From positions 2,108,001 through 2,172,000 of the forward strand of contig OY744472.1 in NCBI GenBank assembly GCA_963556145.1: a stretch of 64,000 bases of DNA. The letters are read 5' to 3'. This document shows positions 45,546 through 55,715 of this stretch, piece by piece. The position numbers and the translations under genes are program-made. How positions within the stretch are numbered: position 1 is the stretch's first letter; each line of letters begins with the position of its first letter. Origin of the DNA: Hygrocybe punicea. Its lineage: Eukaryota; Basidiomycota; Agaricomycetes; Agaricales; Hygrophoraceae. Below the pieces are notes generated by a model, which was not told the origin of the DNA, searched no databases, and worked only from the letters and a program-made list of their open reading frames with translations.

Positions 45546-46715
45546 TCAAATATAACCACAACCTCGGTACCAGCTGAAACAGTGTTCAGGTGAAACCATG
45601 TAAACAGCCTTGAGAAGAGTTACAAAAATGTCCAAATCACTCATCGTGGTCATTGCCAAATGAATATACTCCCCATTGCGATGCAATTGATATTTCATGA
45701 AGGAGAATGCAAGTTCAATGGGGTTGAGATCAGGGGAGTATGGTGGGAGATATTCAATTTGCATTCCCCTACAGGAACATCAGATCATATGCACAAGTTC
45801 CCATAATATCTTACCTAGCCTCAATCCTTTCTCGGATGGCCGGAGTCCTATGTATGTGACAGTTGTCCATGATGATGACTGAATTATCTGCTGGATATTG
45901 TTGCATTTGATCCAAGAGCGACTCGATAAATTGTTGAAAGGTTTCACTCATGAAATTTCCCTCGAGCACATCACAATGCAGGACTCCATCGGTCAAAGAG
46001 ATAGCGGGAAGAACAGAAAAGCTAGAAAAGTTCAATTAGCTCACTCAGAAAATGAGGCACAAATTCTCACCGCCTTCCATGTACAAAGAAGGCCTTGCGC
46101 TGTGCTTTCATCCCATGGATAGACCATGCTCGACCCCGATATGTTGTGCGGCGATCAACTGAACTTTCATCGACAAAGATGAGTTGTCAAGCGTGATACC
46201 AACTAATTCGTGTAATATACTTGAACCTTTTCTCAGCAGAGTGTTCGGCTGCAATACACATCATCTAGTAACACATCAGCATCTTAGTGAATGATCAATG
46301 CTGGATTATACCTTCTTCATGGTGTATCCAGCCCTTTGAAGCATTCTCCAGACAGTCGCCCGAGAGACATTGACACCACATGAGACTGCGAGCATCTCTT
46401 GCAGCTCGTCAAGGTACATATCTGGGGTTTTGTTGATCGTTCCGAGTAAATATTGAGCAAATGAATGAGTTTACAAATGTGTTCTAATAGAAGCATACTT
46501 ACATCTACGTCTAGGTCCTGTAAGACCCTTCTTGCCCTCTTCTCTGCAGGGTCTTGAACTTGAACACATTTGTGCATTTCAAAGTATTTGAGCATGCGTT
46601 CGACCAATCGGAGTGACACACCTGTGTAAATGGCTACGTCTTCTTTGGGCAGCAACGATGCAAGCCGGATTACAATCCAATGGACATGGGCTGATATCGT
46701 GCAGCCCTTCACCAT
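45546..46715 (-). pseudogene. Tc1/mariner-like transposase (copy B)
   Basis: Start at 46715 with MVKGCTISAHVHWIVIRL, then KEDVAIYTGVSLRLVERMLK (helix-turn-helix) and, after an intron, YLDELQEMLAVSCGVNVSRA (second HTH). The catalytic exons give LIFVDESS (first Asp), IIMDNCHIHRTPAIRER (second Asp) and YLPPYSPDLNPIELAFSFMK (Glu), the DD34E pattern of the Tc1/DDE_3 family, ending at 45546. The reading crosses a TGA just before LIFVDESS (Gln or Arg expected), so the copy is probably dead, though close to intact. The mobile sequence extends to about 46965, where homology with copy A ends. Enzymes of this family cut and paste at TA sites; no clear terminal repeats were read. Confidence 0.8.
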
Positions 46716-47277
46716 GCTACAGCATTGAAATGAGGTTGAACCAACTGGTAAACCAGCCAGCAGCTTACCTCTCACGATCCCAAAAAATCAAGATTCTGAA
46801 AATTGCGATTTCCACCCTCAGTCGAAGATTGAATGATGCGGACAGGCGTCGGATTTATGGAACAGGTGTTATTTCGAGGATAGCTTGAGTATTTGACGAG
46901 ATACAACAGTTTTCCGACTGACTACCTTTTTTGGAGTTTTTTTCGGTTTCCACCAACCGGCCTGAAATATACAATAACAAACACAAAATCAGAATTTATC
47001 GCAAGATTTTTTGTGTATTGCTTCTCAAACACTTATGCCAGACTATCTAGGAATGGTGGTGCTCTCAGATGAAATTTTGTATACTAGTAGGGTAGTTCTA
47101 TTGCTAGTATTTGCCACCCTGCATCCTAGTTCCCACACACCCCTTGCCTTATATAGTGGCAGCTAAGTAAAATACATTCAATGAATCAGTTTTACAGCGT
47201 ATTTGGAAAAGCATGGCCAAGCCAACTTTGTTTTTTTTTTGAATGTCCAACTGGTAGCCACCAAATCGCAGTAACGT

Positions 47278-47419
47278 TGGACACGTAGAGTGTCCTCGAG
47301 CAGATCGCAGGGCTCGGAAGCTAAGGCTAAATCTAGAATCTCTACTGACTACCAAACAAGGCTATCTACTGCATCGAACCGTGGGAAGGTCACGTGATCT
47401 ACCTAGATCTACTACTCCA
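47278..47419 (-). repeat. LTR (3' LTR in element orientation)
   Basis: 142 bp, ends TGGA/TCCA. The adjacent interior sequence on the reverse strand is purine-rich (TTTTGGAGGGAGG), fitting a polypurine tract just upstream of a 3' LTR. Confidence 0.9.
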
Positions 47420-47659
47420 TGCACCTCCCTCCAAAATGGCAGCGTCTCCGCTGCCAGCAAGAAGAAAAGAAAAAGAGAAGAAAAAGAGAAGAAAAAGAAA
47501 AAGAGAAAGAAAAGCAAAGGAGAAAGAAAAGCAAAGGGAAAGAACAAGATGGGGATGGGGTAAAAGCAGTGACAAAAGATAATCATAGAGTAAAAGACAA
47601 CTAAGTCTACCTTGGTCTCTTCCAACCTAGGGCCTGGAGAGCCCTACTCAAGTCCATGA

Positions 47660-48056
47660 GTCATGGGTCACGATCCCAATCGAGGTGCTCGGAATGACGT
47701 GGGGTTGAATTGGCTGTGGTAAAGGGCTTGGTGATGATTGGCCGTCCAGGCACAATGCCGGCTGGGTGGCTTCGTGTCATGATGGGGCCTGTGGGGGAAA
47801 TGAAAACACGTCAAGGGTGGGTCTGTGGTTGTGGTCGTCGAATACGGCGCTGTAAGGTGGCGAACAGTCTTCGCGAGTTGGAACGGAGGGCCAAAAGGTC
47901 ATGGGGCAGGTATGTGGTTGCAAAAATAGGGTGGAGTGGGATTGTCGCGGCGTCTTCGGCCCAGTCAAGCCGCGTGGGTAACGTGGGCATGGGCATGTAC
48001 GTGGGCACGGGGCTGGATGTGCGAACGGGACCATTCGCGGCCTCCTGTTGGGCCAT
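47660..48056 (-). CDS. second exon/frame of the gag-like protein
   Basis: The reverse frame from 48056 starts MAQQEAANGPVRTSS and continues PTRLDWAEDAATIPLHPIF, then TTYLPHDLLALRSN and LFATLQRRIRR. Beyond 47810, in another frame, lie LDWDRDP and LSRALQALGW. I associate this DWAEDAA/ALGW pattern with the C-terminus of gag-like proteins in mushroom genomes. The connection to the upstream frame, by intron or frameshift, was not resolved. A stop after DRDP suggests degeneration. Confidence 0.45.
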
Positions 48057-48193
48057 TGTGGAGGGACAGAGTCAGCTGAGAGGACTGGAATGGAATTGAG
48101 TGATGATAGTGATGATAATCCTACAACACAAGATCTGTACTACTAAGGAAACACAACCGTGGGAATCCTAGTCACGTGACTGTCCAGGTACAT

Positions 48194-49609
48194 CTACCAC
48201 ACCGTCTTATCTCGTTGTCGCGTATTCTCGTTGGTCGTGGTCTCGGGTACCTCCTCACTCATCTCCTCTGTCCTCGTCGTCGTTTTCTCCGTTGTTGTCT
48301 CATTCTCCGTCAGTACGTCGTTCCCTATATTCATGTTCATATTCCTCATCTCCCTGAGCCTCACCGACGCGCTGGTTGGCGTCTCGACGGCGTCTGGCCT
48401 TGGTGTTCGCAATTGCGGCGTCTGGACGGCGGCATCGTGACTTTGGGTTGGCGTGTGCGCATGTGGGCATGTACTTGGGGGGGGAACGGGGTCTGGGGCG
48501 TGTTTGGGCGTGTTCTGTTGCACGGGCACGGGCTTTGGGGCCGGGGTGGGACTTGAGACGCGTTCGGACACGTTTTGCAGCAGGCTTGATGATTCCTCGA
48601 GAGGCGGGGCCGTTTGTGCAGGTGTTGGGGCATGGCGGGTCTCGCGGTTAGTGTTGGGCGACAGGGAACGTGCTGGGACGTGTGTGGCCGTTCTCGACGC
48701 GTGTGGGTGGGCTGGTACTGCGATACATGGTGGGCCTGGTGACGTGGCACGTTCAGGTGTGGTGGGCATTGTTTTTGGTGTGGGTGGACGTGCTGGGGCA
48801 TATTGAGACGCGTTTTCGCGTGCGCGTGGGGACATGCGGGCGTTTTCATGTGCATTGGGTTTTGGTGGGTGTGTTTGCGGTTCGTCTGTCTGTACTGACG
48901 CGAACGCGAAGGTGGATGGGGTTGTTTGAGTAGGCGCTGGGACGCAGCGCGTTGTTTGGGTGGTGTCGAGTGGGGTGGTGTATGTGCATGGCACGACTTG
49001 TATCGTCTTGTGGGCGTACATGGGCGTTGGCGAAGGTGGGCTGGTAGCTGAGCCGGTTTGTGTTGTTATGGAAAGGAAGATCAATGCTGTCGTTTGTGAT
49101 GACGTGGATGCATAGACGGGCTGACTGTGTTGGGCCGGTGATTCCGTTTGTGTTGTTGCTGATATCTTCACTGACAGTGTGCTGGTTTGCGCGGTGTCAG
49201 GCAATTGGCAGGCTGCATCCGAACGGCCATTGTTGTACCCTTTGGTATAGCCATCGTATTGGCCAAAGTCCTTGCCATCCTCATACCCTGCTTCATATCC
49301 TACCAATCGGCCATCGTCGTAGGCTCTTCGTTGGTCTTCATCTGCTTTCACGGCTCTTTTGGATGCTTGTTCGGCTGCTGTCAATTGTCCAAGAGCAAAT
49401 GCGATCTCGAAAAATTCTTTTAAGGCGTTGGCCTTGTCGAATGAAGTGTCGAACTCGTTGGCAGCAGCTTCGCGGATGTTATCTTTATATTCGACTGTGT
49501 ATTTGTCTATCGTAGTCGATTCGCTAAGTGTGGCAGCTCGAGTTGGCTTGACATGGTGTGCGGCTTTTGCTTTCTTTGTAGCAGCTTTTTTGTTGCTGGG
49601 GCCTGGCAT
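48194..49609 (-). CDS. gag-like protein of the small LTR element
   Basis: 471 codons from ATG 49609 (MPGPSNKKAATKKAKAAHH). A basic N-terminus is followed by a helical segment (IREAAANEFDTSFDKANALK, FALGQLTAAEQASKRAVKAD) and a Gly-rich periodic stretch (GRLVGYEAGYEDGKDFGQYD). A long Thr/Pro/Ser/Gln-rich disordered region follows with repeated TQT and PTP motifs. No zinc knuckle is seen. It fills most of the element between the LTRs and lies just after the primer-binding site, as gag would. An in-frame upstream extension to 49690 is possible, but the ATG at 49609 has the better protein start. Confidence 0.6.
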   Translation of the reverse strand: MPGPSNKKAATKKAKAAHHVKPTRAATLSESTTIDKYTVEYKDNIREAAANEFDTSFDKANALKEFFEIAFALGQLTAAEQASKRAVKADEDQRRAYDDGRLVGYEAGYEDGKDFGQYDGYTKGYNNGRSDAACQLPDTAQTSTLSVKISATTQTESPAQHSQPVYASTSSQTTALIFLSITTQTGSATSPPSPTPMYAHKTIQVVPCTYTTPLDTTQTTRCVPAPTQTTPSTFAFASVQTDEPQTHPPKPNAHENARMSPRARENASQYAPARPPTPKTMPTTPERATSPGPPCIAVPAHPHASRTATHVPARSLSPNTNRETRHAPTPAQTAPPLEESSSLLQNVSERVSSPTPAPKPVPVQQNTPKHAPDPVPPPSTCPHAHTPTQSHDAAVQTPQLRTPRPDAVETPTSASVRLREMRNMNMNIGNDVLTENETTTEKTTTRTEEMSEEVPETTTNENTRQRDKTVW

Positions 49610-49837
49610 GTCAATTGTGAAAAGTGAGATAACTGGGATGCAAATGTGAAACACGAGGACGCAGGGTGTAAAACATGGAGATGCAGGCATGAAAACTTAG
49701 AGACACAGAGACGCAAAACGCGGGAACGCAAAATCACTGAAAGGTTAAGACGCTGGACGCTGAGACGCTAAGATACTGAGACAAAAGCACTGAAGAGACT
49801 TGGGATGCAACAACAAAGCAGGAGCAGGCGTGTTAAA

Positions 49838-49861
49838 GGTCGAATCACACTCTCATCACCA
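49838..49861 (-). promoter_or_regulatory. tRNA primer-binding site
   Basis: The plus strand reads GGTCGAATCACACTCTCATC followed by ACCA, that is, a T-arm and acceptor strand ending CCA. The minus strand is therefore complementary to a tRNA 3' end. It lies three bases inside the LTR at 49865, as expected for a minus-strand primer-binding site. Confidence 0.75.
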
Positions 49862-49864
49862 CGA

Positions 49865-50006
49865 TGGACACGTAGAGTGTCCTCAAGCGGATTGCAGGGC
49901 TCGGAAGCTAAGGCTAAATCTAGAATCTCTACTGACTACCAAACAAGGCTATCTACTGCATCGAACCGTGGGAAGGTCACATGATCTACCTAGATCTACT
50001 ACTCCA
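49865..50006 (-). repeat. LTR (5' LTR in element orientation)
   Basis: 142 bp, four substitutions relative to the partner LTR; those noted are transitions (for example CACGTGATCT versus CACATGATCT). Confidence 0.9.
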
Positions 50007-50010
50007 ACGT

Positions 50011-50619
50011 GAACTGATTAGGAAATATAGACTTAGATAAGATTTGAATATTTTATATTGGATCTCATGAAATACTGTACCATTTTACATGATATGAGAG
50101 AGAAATTTCATCTAATTTATTAGGGCTAGTCTCTCCCACATTTACTTCTTGAAAATTTCTAGTGTTTTGAAGGTTACAGGTGAAATATCATTATCTTATG
50201 TTATCCACTTGATTTTGTGTGGTTAATAGCTCCACAAGGAATGCTCAGGTCAACATGGTTTTAAGGAGAAACTTGTTCTATGTTCAGAGAGCTAAAAGAC
50301 CACATACAATTACTTATACATTTCTTTGATCTCAGGAAGTATTTGACAACATTCACTAAAATACCTCACCTATAACCGTGCTGTTGGACTTTACGAGGTA
50401 AGTGAGAGATTTTCAACTGTTTTCCACAACTTCTGATCATGTTGTCCATACAAATACTGAGTGATCACACCAGAATGTGCAAGGTATGCAGCCTTGCCTG
50501 CAATCAGCCTGCCCCTTGACCTACTACTACCCCAGATGCAAGGTCATTCATCAGTAAGGCACTATGCTAGTGCTTGAATTCTGCTTCTAGAGCATGAGTG
50601 TGGACTTTGTGAATGTCTA
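50011..50619. other. AT-rich interval without a recognised gene
   Basis: Only short open frames. Nothing recognisable. Confidence 0.4.
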
Positions 50620-53049
50620 GAGAGTGTCGGGATGCCCCGAGTTTCAATTGTATAAAGCTATGCATCCCCCTTGGATGTCTTTACCCCCTTTCTGTACCTT
50701 CCATCCACACATGTCTTACTCCCACCAACAGTTATTACCAACCTTCCTCCCCATCAACAACCCAGTTCGCCAGTTCAAAGCTGCAAGGGAAGACTGCCAG
50801 CAAGATCCTTTCTCACATTGGGTTCCATATGCTGGTCCCCAACTTGCTCAGCCATTGGTGAGTTCAGCAATAGGATGGTTGCAGACATAATCTGACTGTT
50901 GCATACAGCATTTACATGATTCCAGTCATCAATTTGGTGCCACATCTGCACCAGCTGTCCCATATGTGAGTCCACTACATGCACTTTGTGAAGTCTGATT
51001 AATCCACTGTCCTACAGCATCATCCTGATGAATACATGTTTGACCTGGCTCTGATGGCTGGAAGTGCCCATCATACACCTGTGGAACCTTATTTCAGTGT
51101 GGACGGTCTTGGTCTTAAGGCTGTGGAAGATGATGGCAAGCTCCTGGATGCCACTGACCTAGTCAGCAGCTGACAATGCAGAAAAGACCCTATGCAAAGC
51201 TCAGGACCAAGCAGCAGCCAGGCACAGATCCAAAATTGAGGCATCTTTCTCATGCAGTGCCAGAAGATGAACAATGAGGAACAAAGTGTGGCCGGCCTCA
51301 TGGAGTTTACACTGCTAACAATGTCAAGATGCTCTTGGACTTCACAGAGGCTGAGCTCCCCCTGGGCCAATGTGGGTGGAAGGTTGTACACAAGAACTTC
51401 TTGAGATGGGCTCATAGACATGCTCACCTGCAGTGGGGATGCAAATCACTTGAGACAAAGTACAAACAGGTACATTAAAAGTCTACTATATTGATATCTT
51501 TACTGATTGGAGATCTGATAGCTTGTCAAGACAACCAAGTCCACTGGCTGGGTGTTTGCCCACCCAATGTCGAACATGTGCACTATATCAAGAACCTCAT
51601 AAATGAGAGGGCAGGTACATGGGACCTGAGTGATGCAGACTTTGCTGATGTGGCTGATGATGAGGACAAGTATGCTGGGTCAGGCAGCAATGATGCATGT
51701 CCAGTCCCAGTCACTGTGCAAGCCAAGGTTGCTGTCATTCTTGGAGTCAAGGATCTTGGTCTGAGTCGGTGCAATGCTCATGGTGGGAATGGGCCAGAAT
51801 TGGTTGAAAAGATGTCTAAGGCTTTCAATCCAGAGGTCCAGAAGTTGTGGGACCACAAACGAAACAACCAAAACCTCCAGAGTACACAGCTGTTTGCTGC
51901 TGTGCAGAAAAACAATGATGTGCAGGCTCTGATAGAATCTCTTCGCACTCAAATGCATTTGCTCCAGGGTAACATTTACAAGGCTGATCACACTGTAGTG
52001 GTGAGATCAGGGTGGCTATGGAATAGAAATCCTAACCTAGGGTGTCAGCATAGCAGTGATGGTGGAATAGTTAGTATCTAGCTTCAGTAAAGTGAAGAAG
52101 GAAAGAGAAGTTAAAGTCACCAAGCAAGTACTACTGAGAATCTGACTGAACCAATGTAAGCCAATGACACCAATGGTGTCAGGTACGGCAGGTCAGGTGT
52201 TGGGTGAGGAGCAGTGAGGATAGATAGTTGCGGTATGTGTGGAGAAGGAGTATAAGGTTCTGGAGAGTCATATAGTGACAAGACTTAGACTATGAGGTAG
52301 ACTCTGAGTGGGAGGGAAAAGGGAACTAGATTTTATTATTTTGAAACGGCGGTTGGGCACCATTTTTATAGTACAAAATTGTCTATCTAATTTTGGACAA
52401 GAGTTTTCAGCTGACAAAGTGATACAAGAGGAAGAGGGAATGGAGATATGAGTAAGAGGTTGCAAGGAGACAATGACATGATAAATGGATGGTAAAGTGA
52501 ATATCCACACAAAAAGATGTAAAATACTTCTATATGCCCATAAGGAAGGCAGAATGTGCAAAAGAGGTAAGTCCGATGTTGGGGATCATGTCTGATAAGA
52601 TCCATTCCTAGTGTTTGAGATTCCATGGCTTTAGGAGTCCAACGGGTTCAGTATGAGAATGGCCACATTGATGGGTGTATGTTGGGTTACATCAGGTAGC
52701 ATCGGTTTCGAGTCCGAATGGCTAAGGATGTCAGGTTTAGTGTTTAAAGGTCCAGTTACAAGACCAAAAATGTAACCAAGACCAAACCTAACCAGACCAC
52801 TGGTCTTGGTTATGTCATCTCTTATTTATGGTCAATCTCAGTTAGCAACTCATGGCTGAATTTCTGGGACCAGTTAGAACCAGTTTAAACCAGTAAATCA
52901 CCAAAACTGTGAACTCATCCTATGTAGATACTGAAATTATTATTATTATTATTATTGCGTTAATGAAAATGCAAGAACTTAGATCATGCAATCTTCAACA
53001 TAGACATGAAACTTTGACTCAACAACAAGAACAGCAACACTCATCAAGA

Positions 53050-53865
53050 AACAATGGTAACGTTTGTAAGTAATCAAATAATTTTCACTTTACTGACATT
53101 TCCTTACACAGAGAAGCATGATGAGGATGGCCAGCAGCAGCAGTGGCACCATCATCGCCCATGCCCATGCCTGCCCATGCCCATGCCATCACCACCAACA
53201 CCATGCCCACGCCCAGGATGGGAACCAGGGATGGTAGCGAGAACAGGACACAGCAAACAGGACACAGCAGGGAGTGGTGCGCCCACCCCCGCTGCTAAGA
53301 TATGTCATCTTTATTTTTATTATATCTCATTTATTTATCTATACACCCACACCCGCAAGCGTGGATGTGGCAGCAGCCCCATAGCAACCCCAGCAGCAGT
53401 GGCAGCAGCCAGGGCTGCAATGAAAAATGGTGGCAGCAACAACTGCAGCAGCAACTGCAGCAGCTATGGCAGCAGCAATGGCAGCAGCTGCAGCAGCAGC
53501 AACAGCAGCAGCATCAACAGCAGCAGCAACAGTGACAGCAGCTGCTGCAGCAACAATGGCAATGGCAGCAGTAGCAACAATGGCACCAGCAGCAATGCAG
53601 CACCAATGGCAGCGGCGGCTGCTGCAGCTGCAGCAACAGCAGCGACACAGCAAAACAAAGGTCCCCAGGGCCTTCCTCCCCACCCCTCCCAACTCCTCAC
53701 AACCCCAGGCCCACATCAATTGATGTGGCACTGTGGCTTGTGAGGAAATTTGAGTGTGGAGGAGGATGGTTCACAGTCCAAACTGCACTACACGGAATTG
53801 TGGTCCTGGTTCCAGTTCAGCAGAAAGGCTGAACTGAACCGAGAAACCAGACTTCAACAACACTA
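53050..53865. mobile_element. nested relic of a CAG-bearing hAT element (E3)
   Basis: An intron-like segment (GTAAGT donor at about 53067, TTTACTGAC branch site, TTACACAG acceptor at about 53111) is followed by a CAG/CAA tract (53133-53660) and a TCAATTGA palindrome. Its right end (inverse) is TAGTGTTGTTGAAGTCTGG, with AGTTCAG motifs like element E2. The left end is not recognisable. Confidence 0.6.
53695..53745. other. extended palindrome P3 (TCAATTGA core)
   Basis: The inner perfect palindrome CCACATCAATTGATGTGG (53711-53728) lies between outer arms CCTCACAA (53695-53702) and TTGTGAGG (53738-53745). Same layout as P1a and P2. Confidence 0.75.
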
Positions 53866-54519
53866 AGCAAGTTAGGCAGGCATTGCTATTTAGTTCTGTT
53901 TAGTGAATGCCAACTACATTAAATATACCAGTATGTGAGCCAGAGGCCAGTTTAGACCAGTCATATAACCAGTTACAACCAGTTTGAACCAGCCATGGTT
54001 TGAACCAGTTAGAACCATGATGGTCTGCAGCTCAAACCAATTATTAATGGTCCAGTCTCAGTTCTGTTGTAACTAGTTGGATAGGTAACTGGTCTCGGTC
54101 TCAGTTAGGCCTAAATTTAGCAAAAAACTGGACCTAACCAGACCTTAAAACACTAGTCGGGTTCATTCAGATACATGATAAATTGGTGATACAGACTCAG
54201 AGGGTTGAGAACCCTCTACAATGCACATGATATGGCGCTTCTCAAGCTCAAAATGCACACTGGTATTCATGACATGCCCCAAGCCCAAAAACAGCCTGCT
54301 GTTGTGGAGCACTTGTGGATGAAGAAGAAAGTTAAGCACAAGGAATTTTATGGGGATGGAGGTGGTTCAGTGACTGGGTAATGGACAATGAGGGGACAGA
54401 CAGTGATATAGAAATCACCAGCCACACTCTCAAGTGCACATATGCTTTCCACAACCCAAGCCCCACACTCCATCTGCACATGTCCACCAGGGTTGCAGAA
54501 CAAGCAACTTCTCTTACCT

Positions 54520-54665
54520 TCAAACATGAGCCCATCACTATCAAATCTGAGCACATCGCTATCAAATCTGAGCCCATCACTATCCAATCTGAGCCCATCG
54601 TTATCAAATCTGAACCTGTCACTGTCAATTCTGAGCATGTCCTTATCAAATCAGACCCAGTCAGC
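54520..54665 (+). repeat. 21-bp minisatellite encoding a Lys-Ser-Glu heptad
   Basis: About seven units of the type ATCAAATCTGAGCCCATCACT encode repeats such as ITIKSEH, IAIKSEP, IVIKSEP and VLIKSDP in the C-terminal part of the Myb-like gene. Confidence 0.75.
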
Positions 54666-54889
54666 AGATTGCAATCACTTCCACTAGGGGCTTGCCAGAT
54701 CAACACCAATGCATATGCCCACTCCAAGGCAACTGCTGATGCAGGTATGAAGTGCCCATTGGCTAAGCCCAGATCAGTTTGTGTCATTAAACAGGATGGC
54801 GAGAACTCACCTCCTGTTATCATCTAAGTCCACAGGATAGGATTGTCAGCTTCTGCACCCGAGTTCCCCACTGTTGTTACTTGTCATCC

Positions 54890-55010
54890 TAGCTAATTTT
54901 ATCTCCTGCCCACACCACTGTCCTTACTACCCACCCACCCCCCACTGTCCTTACTACCCACCCCCCCCACTGTCCTTACTACCCACCCCCACCCACTGTC
55001 CTTAATTGTC
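54890..55010. repeat. CTGTCCTTACTACCCACCC minisatellite
   Basis: Four units of about 27-33 bp with variable C-run length. No gene. Bases 55011-55177 are unremarkable. Confidence 0.75.
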
Positions 55011-55177
55011 ATCCATAACCTTTCCAAAAATAAATTTGCAAAATGCTCTAAATGAGGCGCCATACCGGTGTGATGTTTGAATTTTACCTCCCTAACTCAA
55101 CATAGATTTCTTCCAACCCATCTAAAACTGACATAAAAAAGTACATACACAGAAGATACATGCTACATGACAATAGA

Positions 55178-55579
55178 CTACTCATAATGAGCTTCTGTGT
55201 AAATTTGTGAGACCCGATCCACCTTCCGCTGACCTGCAAACAGAATTTTCTCAAAATTCAACCACAGCTCCTCTTGTGCCCTGTTATCCCGCCAGCAAGG
55301 CACATAGGCACTCTGGATTTGATTGAATCCAACAAGGCAGCAATGGAGGTTGTGCAGGTGGAAGCAGATTTCTAGGAGGTCTGCCCATTTATCAGCATAT
55401 TTCACTTCAAGAGGAATGTGAAGCCGCCCAAAGGAGCCCTGCAGGCTTCTATTGCCCCACTCTGCTGTCTGTTGGTATGAGAGAAGTTGATGGTCAAAGT
55501 CCATCACAGCTTGCACTTCCTCAACGGTTCCAGGAACATGTGTCCTGGACTTGAGAGGGGCATGGATGTGACCTTCCAT
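55178..55579 (-). pseudogene. Harbinger (HARBI1-like) nuclease, C-terminal half
   Basis: The reverse frame reads VMDFDHQLLSYQQTAEWGNR, then SLQGSFGRLHIPLEVKYADK, LLEICFHLHNLHCCLVGFNQ and AYVPCW. This is the end of a basidiomycete PIF/Harbinger DDE nuclease, including the AEWGNR.LQG.FGRL region with the catalytic Glu. It faces away from the matching N-terminal half at 55716, so the gene has been rearranged by an inversion. Confidence 0.7.
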
Positions 55580-55715
55580 ATGATTTGTTCATTGGGGAAA
55601 TGCAGTATCTGTGACAAGATAGAAGCCAGGAGATGTCCTTGTCTGGAGATTGTATAACTATAGTCATTTCCTGTTAAGGGTTACCAGTCACATGGTCATG
55701 GTAGTGCCAGTGCAT

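Larger units (their letters stand above)
47278..50006 (-). mobile_element. small LTR retrotransposon with 142-bp LTRs and no visible pol
   Basis: Two direct repeats of equal length (142 bp, about four differences) bound the element: 47278-47419 and 49865-50006, each TGGACACGTAGAG...TACTACTCCA. The 4-bp duplication ACGT lies at 47274-47277 and 50007-50010. A tRNA-like primer site next to the right LTR and a purine tract next to the left one both point to minus-strand orientation. The interior of about 2.4 kb has a gag-like frame and no RT, integrase or protease motif, so it is non-autonomous. LTR similarity implies a recent insertion. Confidence 0.9.
52738..54155. mobile_element. hAT element with GGTCCAGTTA/ACCAGTTAGAACC subterminal repeats
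   Basis: The left end is TAGTGTTTAAAGGTCCAGTT and the right end (inverse) TAGTGTTTTAAGGTCTGGTT. The flanks are GTCAGGTT (52730-52737) and GTCGGGTT (54156-54163), an 8-bp duplication with one mismatch. Subterminal DNA repeats ACCAGTTnnAACCAGTT. A second, related element appears nested inside (53000-53865). A (ATT) microsatellite lies at 52936-52957. Confidence 0.85.
51994..54220. repeat. solo LTR (gypsy-like), copy B, interrupted by a hAT element
   Basis: It starts TGTAGTGGTGAGATC and ends ACCCTCTACA. Internal blocks match copy A at 4112 (GATCATGTCTGATAAGATCC versus a GAGTCCGAAGAGATCC block; GATACAGACTCAGAGGG). Without the 1418-bp hAT insertion and its duplicated site it is about 800 bp. It interrupts the Myb-like gene. 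No clear duplication flanks it. Confidence 0.65.
50620..54827 (+). pseudogene. Myb/SANT-like (DUF6818-type) gene broken by nested insertions
   Basis: Exon pieces: 50620-50880 (Pro/Gln-rich N-terminus), about 51010-51170, then 51290-51470 with MLLDFTEAELPLGQCGWKVV and LQWGCKSLETKYKQ. After an intron come CPPNVEHVHYIKNLINERAG and TWDLSDADFAD (51530-51650), then PELVEKMSKAFNPEVQKLWD and VQALIESLRTQMHLLQG up to 51993. Coding resumes at 54221 (KHKEFYGDGGGSVT, then after a one-base shift VMDNEGTDSDIEI) and ends at 54827. The Leu-Asp...Gly-Trp...Ser-Leu-Glu-x-Lys-x-Lys pattern fits DUF6818, a Myb-like DNA-binding module frequent in basidiomycete repeats. Several frame changes and the LTR at 51994 make it inactive. 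The C-terminal part contains a heptad repeat (54520-54665). Confidence 0.6.

Noticed and set aside
47381..47604. Lys/Glu-rich short frames
   Set aside because: They lie in a GAAAAA purine tract inside the LTR element on the strand opposite to gag, and show no other signal.
49838..49861. tRNA gene
   Set aside because: Only the T-arm/acceptor end is present, next to an LTR; it is a primer-binding site rather than a tRNA gene.
53302..53731. CAG-derived frames in the nested hAT relic
   Set aside because: Same reason as the tract at 40 kb: triplet repeats open in several frames.
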